Assembly (NCBI GenBank): GCA_039619475.1
Contig: CM077116.1
Location: 24,253,191-24,317,190, forward strand
DNA length: 64,000 nucleotides
Direction of reading: 5' to 3'
Source of the DNA: Icerya purchasi
Lineage: Eukaryota > Arthropoda > Insecta > Hemiptera > Monophlebidae
In this document: positions 61,710 to 64,000 of the stretch, in pieces
Layout: every line of letters starts with the position of its first letter
Numbering within the stretch: the stretch's first letter is position 1
Program-made: the position numbers and the translations under genes
The notes under the pieces: model-generated
Told to the model about the DNA's origin: nothing
Databases searched by the model: none
The model's input: the letters and a program-made list of their open reading frames with translations, nothing else

Positions 61710-62590
61710 CGAGGACTGATCAAAAAGTCCTCAGACAATGCGATTCTGATCGACCTATTTCCTCGCAGGATATAAAAGTCCTATTCTTTTCTTTAAAATG
61801 AATATACGGCGAATCCACTACTTGGAAAGGTTTCCAAAATAGGAACACTTCAAAGTAGTTTTTCGATAATAACTAGAAGTCGCATTGCATTAAATCAGGT
61901 GAGTAGGGGGTTAATGAACTGTGGTAATCTTATTTTTGCCAGGTACTGCCTAATCAGAGGGATGTGTGGCACGGAATATTGTCGTAATGTAGTAATCAAC
62001 CATTTTCCCGTTTGTCTGGCCCTTTCAAATGATTTTTTTCGCACAAACGCCGCAACACATCGTGGTAAAATAACGCATTGACTTGTGCGGCCCCGGGGTA
62101 CAAACTGGTAATAAATCAGTCCTCTGTTGTCAAAAAACAACATCATCATGGTTTTCATTCGCAATCATTCTTTTTTGCTTTTTTTGGTTTTGATGAACTT
62201 TTTGCGTAATCCATTGCGGGCGATTGCACTTTGTTCTCCGGATCGTATCCATACATCTAGGTTTCGTCTTGAGTAACAATTTTACCTAGAAAAGGTGGAT
62301 CATTTTCTATATTCGTAAACGATTATTAAGAAATTTCCATTCGATTGCGTTTTTGCTCTTCCGTTAACAGCGGTGGTGTAAGTTCTGCACAAATCCTTGC
62401 CATTTCTAAATCCTTTGTTAAAATTTTAAACTCGTTTCTCGAATTATCAGGCGTGTGTTTATCTCAAGGCACTGCAAAGTGAACTCGAGAAATTTGCTCT
62501 GTCATCAAGTTCTCGCGTCATCTTGAATGAATTTTCTGCCATCGGCGGATTTTCGATACCAAAAACGGACGGAACATCGCTTAATTGATT
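61710..62590 (-). mobile_element. mariner-type element relic, minus strand
   Basis: The left edge reads TA then CGAGGACTGATCAAAAAGTC (61708-61729), a mariner-like terminus. On the minus strand, broken frames near 62480-62340 read DNSRNEFKILTKDLEMARIC and TPPLLTEEQKRNRMEIS. 62164-61895 includes LFFDNRGLIYYQFVPRGRTS. These are the LTEEQK-R and FDNRG-V--EFVP blocks of mariner transposases. The helix-turn-helix end and the right terminus are not visible, so it is truncated on that side. Confidence 0.75.
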
Positions 62591-62787
62591 CACCCTGAAA
62601 GATTAATTCAGGCACAATTTAAACGCTTGAAATTTTGAACGAAGATGGAAAATCGAAAAACTATACCGACACCGTCTAACTTAACTGTGTATAAAACAAG
62701 TCGTAAATGCGCATCTCCTTTCGTCAATGGCTTATTCAAAAGGAAAAAAAGTTTCAGACCTTCCAACATCACTTCACTAAACAACAT

Positions 62788-64000
62788 ACGAGGCACGTAC
62801 AAAAAGTAACGTTTCCCCATCCCTGCAAAACCGGCTAGAATAAACTTGCGGGAGTGGGCGTGAACTCATTGTGTAGCTACAATATTCAAGTTTAAACTAG
62901 TTCAAATCGCAATACTGTATGTTTTTTCGTTTTTGAGTTACGTGAATTAATCATGAGTGAAATTCTGAAAATTGCGCTCGGTTATTCGTTTTTTAAACCG
63001 CATAAAAAACTTGCATCAATTGAAATTTATCGACAAATAGTGGAAGCTTATGGTCCTGTGATGAGTGTTCAACATGTTCGTAAATGGTGCCGTGAATTCC
63101 GAGCAGGTAGAACGAATGTAAAGGACGAGCAACGGAGCGGCAGACCATCCGTAATCTCAGACTAAGTGACACAAAAAATTGAAGAAATTCTGCGATCCGA
63201 TCGCCGCCAAACAATTTCCGATCTTCTTGACCAGTTTCCGTGTGTGTCACGAGGTACCATGCATTTTATCGTGCATGAAAGATTAAATTTTAGGAAAATT
63301 TGGGCAAGATGGGTTACAAAACTGCTCACGGAGGAGCGTAAAGCACAACGAATGGGCAATTCTCTCGAAATTTTGCAACGTTTTCATGAAGAAGGCAACG
63401 AATTTCTCGTCAAAATCGTCACAGGTGATGCAACCTAAGTATTTCACGGCACACTAGGAACAAAAAGAATGAGTATGTAATGGAAACACACCAGTTCGCC
63501 CGGTGTTGTGAAGAGAAAATAAACACTGACTCGGAAGAAGCTTATGGCGACGGTCTTCAGGGATTCCGAAGGCGTTATTTTGTTTGAATTCATGGAACCC
63601 GGAACGAAACCACTGTCAATGGAAAAAGGTATCGTCAGACATTAACCAACCTTCGTCGAGCAATCCAAAACAAAATACGTGGAAAATTGACCCAAGCCAT
63701 CGAGTTACTCCGTGGCAACGCTCGCCCTCACACTACTTGAGAAACCTGTGACCTCATCGCTCAATTTCGCTAGAACACTTTACCCCACACAGCCTACAGT
63801 CCGGGCCTCTAGCACCTAGTGATTACTATTTGTTTCCAAAGTTCAAAAGAGATATTGCAGGAGAAAAATTCGAGACCGACGAGGAGTTGAAAAATTTCGT
63901 TCTTACCTGGTTACAAAAAATTTGGCTGCAAGTTTTTACGAGGAAGGTATTTTATATGTTAATTCCTCGACTTGACAAATGCTTAAATTTGAAAGGTGAA
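62788..64000 (+). mobile_element. mariner element, runs off the window
   Basis: A TA (62786-62787) precedes CGAGGCACGTACAAAAAGTA, a mariner-like left terminus. The transposase begins at 62953 (see separate entry). The right terminus lies beyond 64000. It is divergently oriented relative to the mariner at 61710-62590, with about 200 bp between them. Confidence 0.8.
62953..64000 (+). pseudogene. mariner transposase pseudogene (partial)
   Basis: Starts MSEILKIALGYSFF. The HTH region has EIYRQIVEAYGPVMSVQHVR then KWCREFRAGRTNVKDEQRSG and RPSVISD. An in-frame TAA (63163) interrupts, then the same frame continues TQKIEEILRSDRRQTISDLL, ARWVTKLLTEERKAQRM and LVKIVTGDAT (first catalytic Asp). A TAA at 63436 replaces the usual Trp. 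Later frames give RGNARPHTT, where the family has HDNARPH, so the second catalytic Asp is Gly. LAPSDYYLFPKFK (third Asp) and RLDKCLNLKG at the window edge follow. The mariner family is clear; the copy cannot be active. Confidence 0.83.

Noticed and set aside
61188..64000. Final myosin V exon expected after 61187
   Set aside because: I looked for the conserved LLMD / FPV-FPF C-terminal block and did not find it; it should lie past 64000.

Overview
The window is AT-rich, intron-rich animal DNA, most likely from an arthropod and probably an insect. The inference rests on one widely spread gene with short GT-AG exons, many Tc1/mariner relics, and Jockey/R1/I-type LINEs. No prokaryotic gene organisation, tRNA, rRNA or CRISPR array was seen. 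I cannot name the species.

One host gene fills the window on the + strand: an unconventional class V myosin (Myo5; Drosophila didum). I assembled 24 consecutive coding exons from 2090 to 61187. Their lengths sum to 4,140 nt (1,380 codons). Every junction keeps frame and every intron is GT-AG. The exons encode, in order, the C-terminal half of the motor (switch II/relay, loop 2, SH1 helix, converter), six IQ motifs, a long interrupted coiled coil with a Ser/Thr-rich linker, and the dilute (DIL) cargo-binding globular tail. The N-terminal part of the motor (roughly 390 residues by family comparison) and the last coding exon (about 45 residues) lie outside the window.

The introns are a transposon graveyard. 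Intron 1 holds a LINE relic, a Tc1-like relic and a 935-bp mariner with matching inverted ends. Intron 3 holds a LINE 3' fragment and a 4.4-kb interval bounded by long, GC-rich inverted repeats built from short subrepeats; no transposase was recognised inside it. Intron 5 holds a LINE split by an anonymous insertion. Intron 7 holds a ~275-bp tandem repeat. Intron 9 holds a LINE split by a Mutator-like DNA transposon, followed by a younger LINE fragment with a nearly intact RNase H. Intron 14 holds a LINE with a poly(A) tail. Intron 17 holds a Helitron-like relic. Intron 18 holds a minus-strand LINE with an inverted duplication and a mariner-type relic. Introns 20 and 21 hold a complex inverted repeat and another mariner-type relic. 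Intron 23 holds a 53-bp alternating purine-pyrimidine tract beside a splice donor and a LINE with both ORF1 and pol remnants. The region after exon 24 holds two mariners in opposite orientation; the second runs off the window.

The elements most worth a second look are the 4.4-kb long-TIR interval (9865-14259), the nested Mutator-like element (25363-27294), the Helitron relic with inverted end motifs (42489-44366), and two unexplained foldback structures (45791-46118 and 50989-51840). All TE calls come from reading degraded translations by eye.
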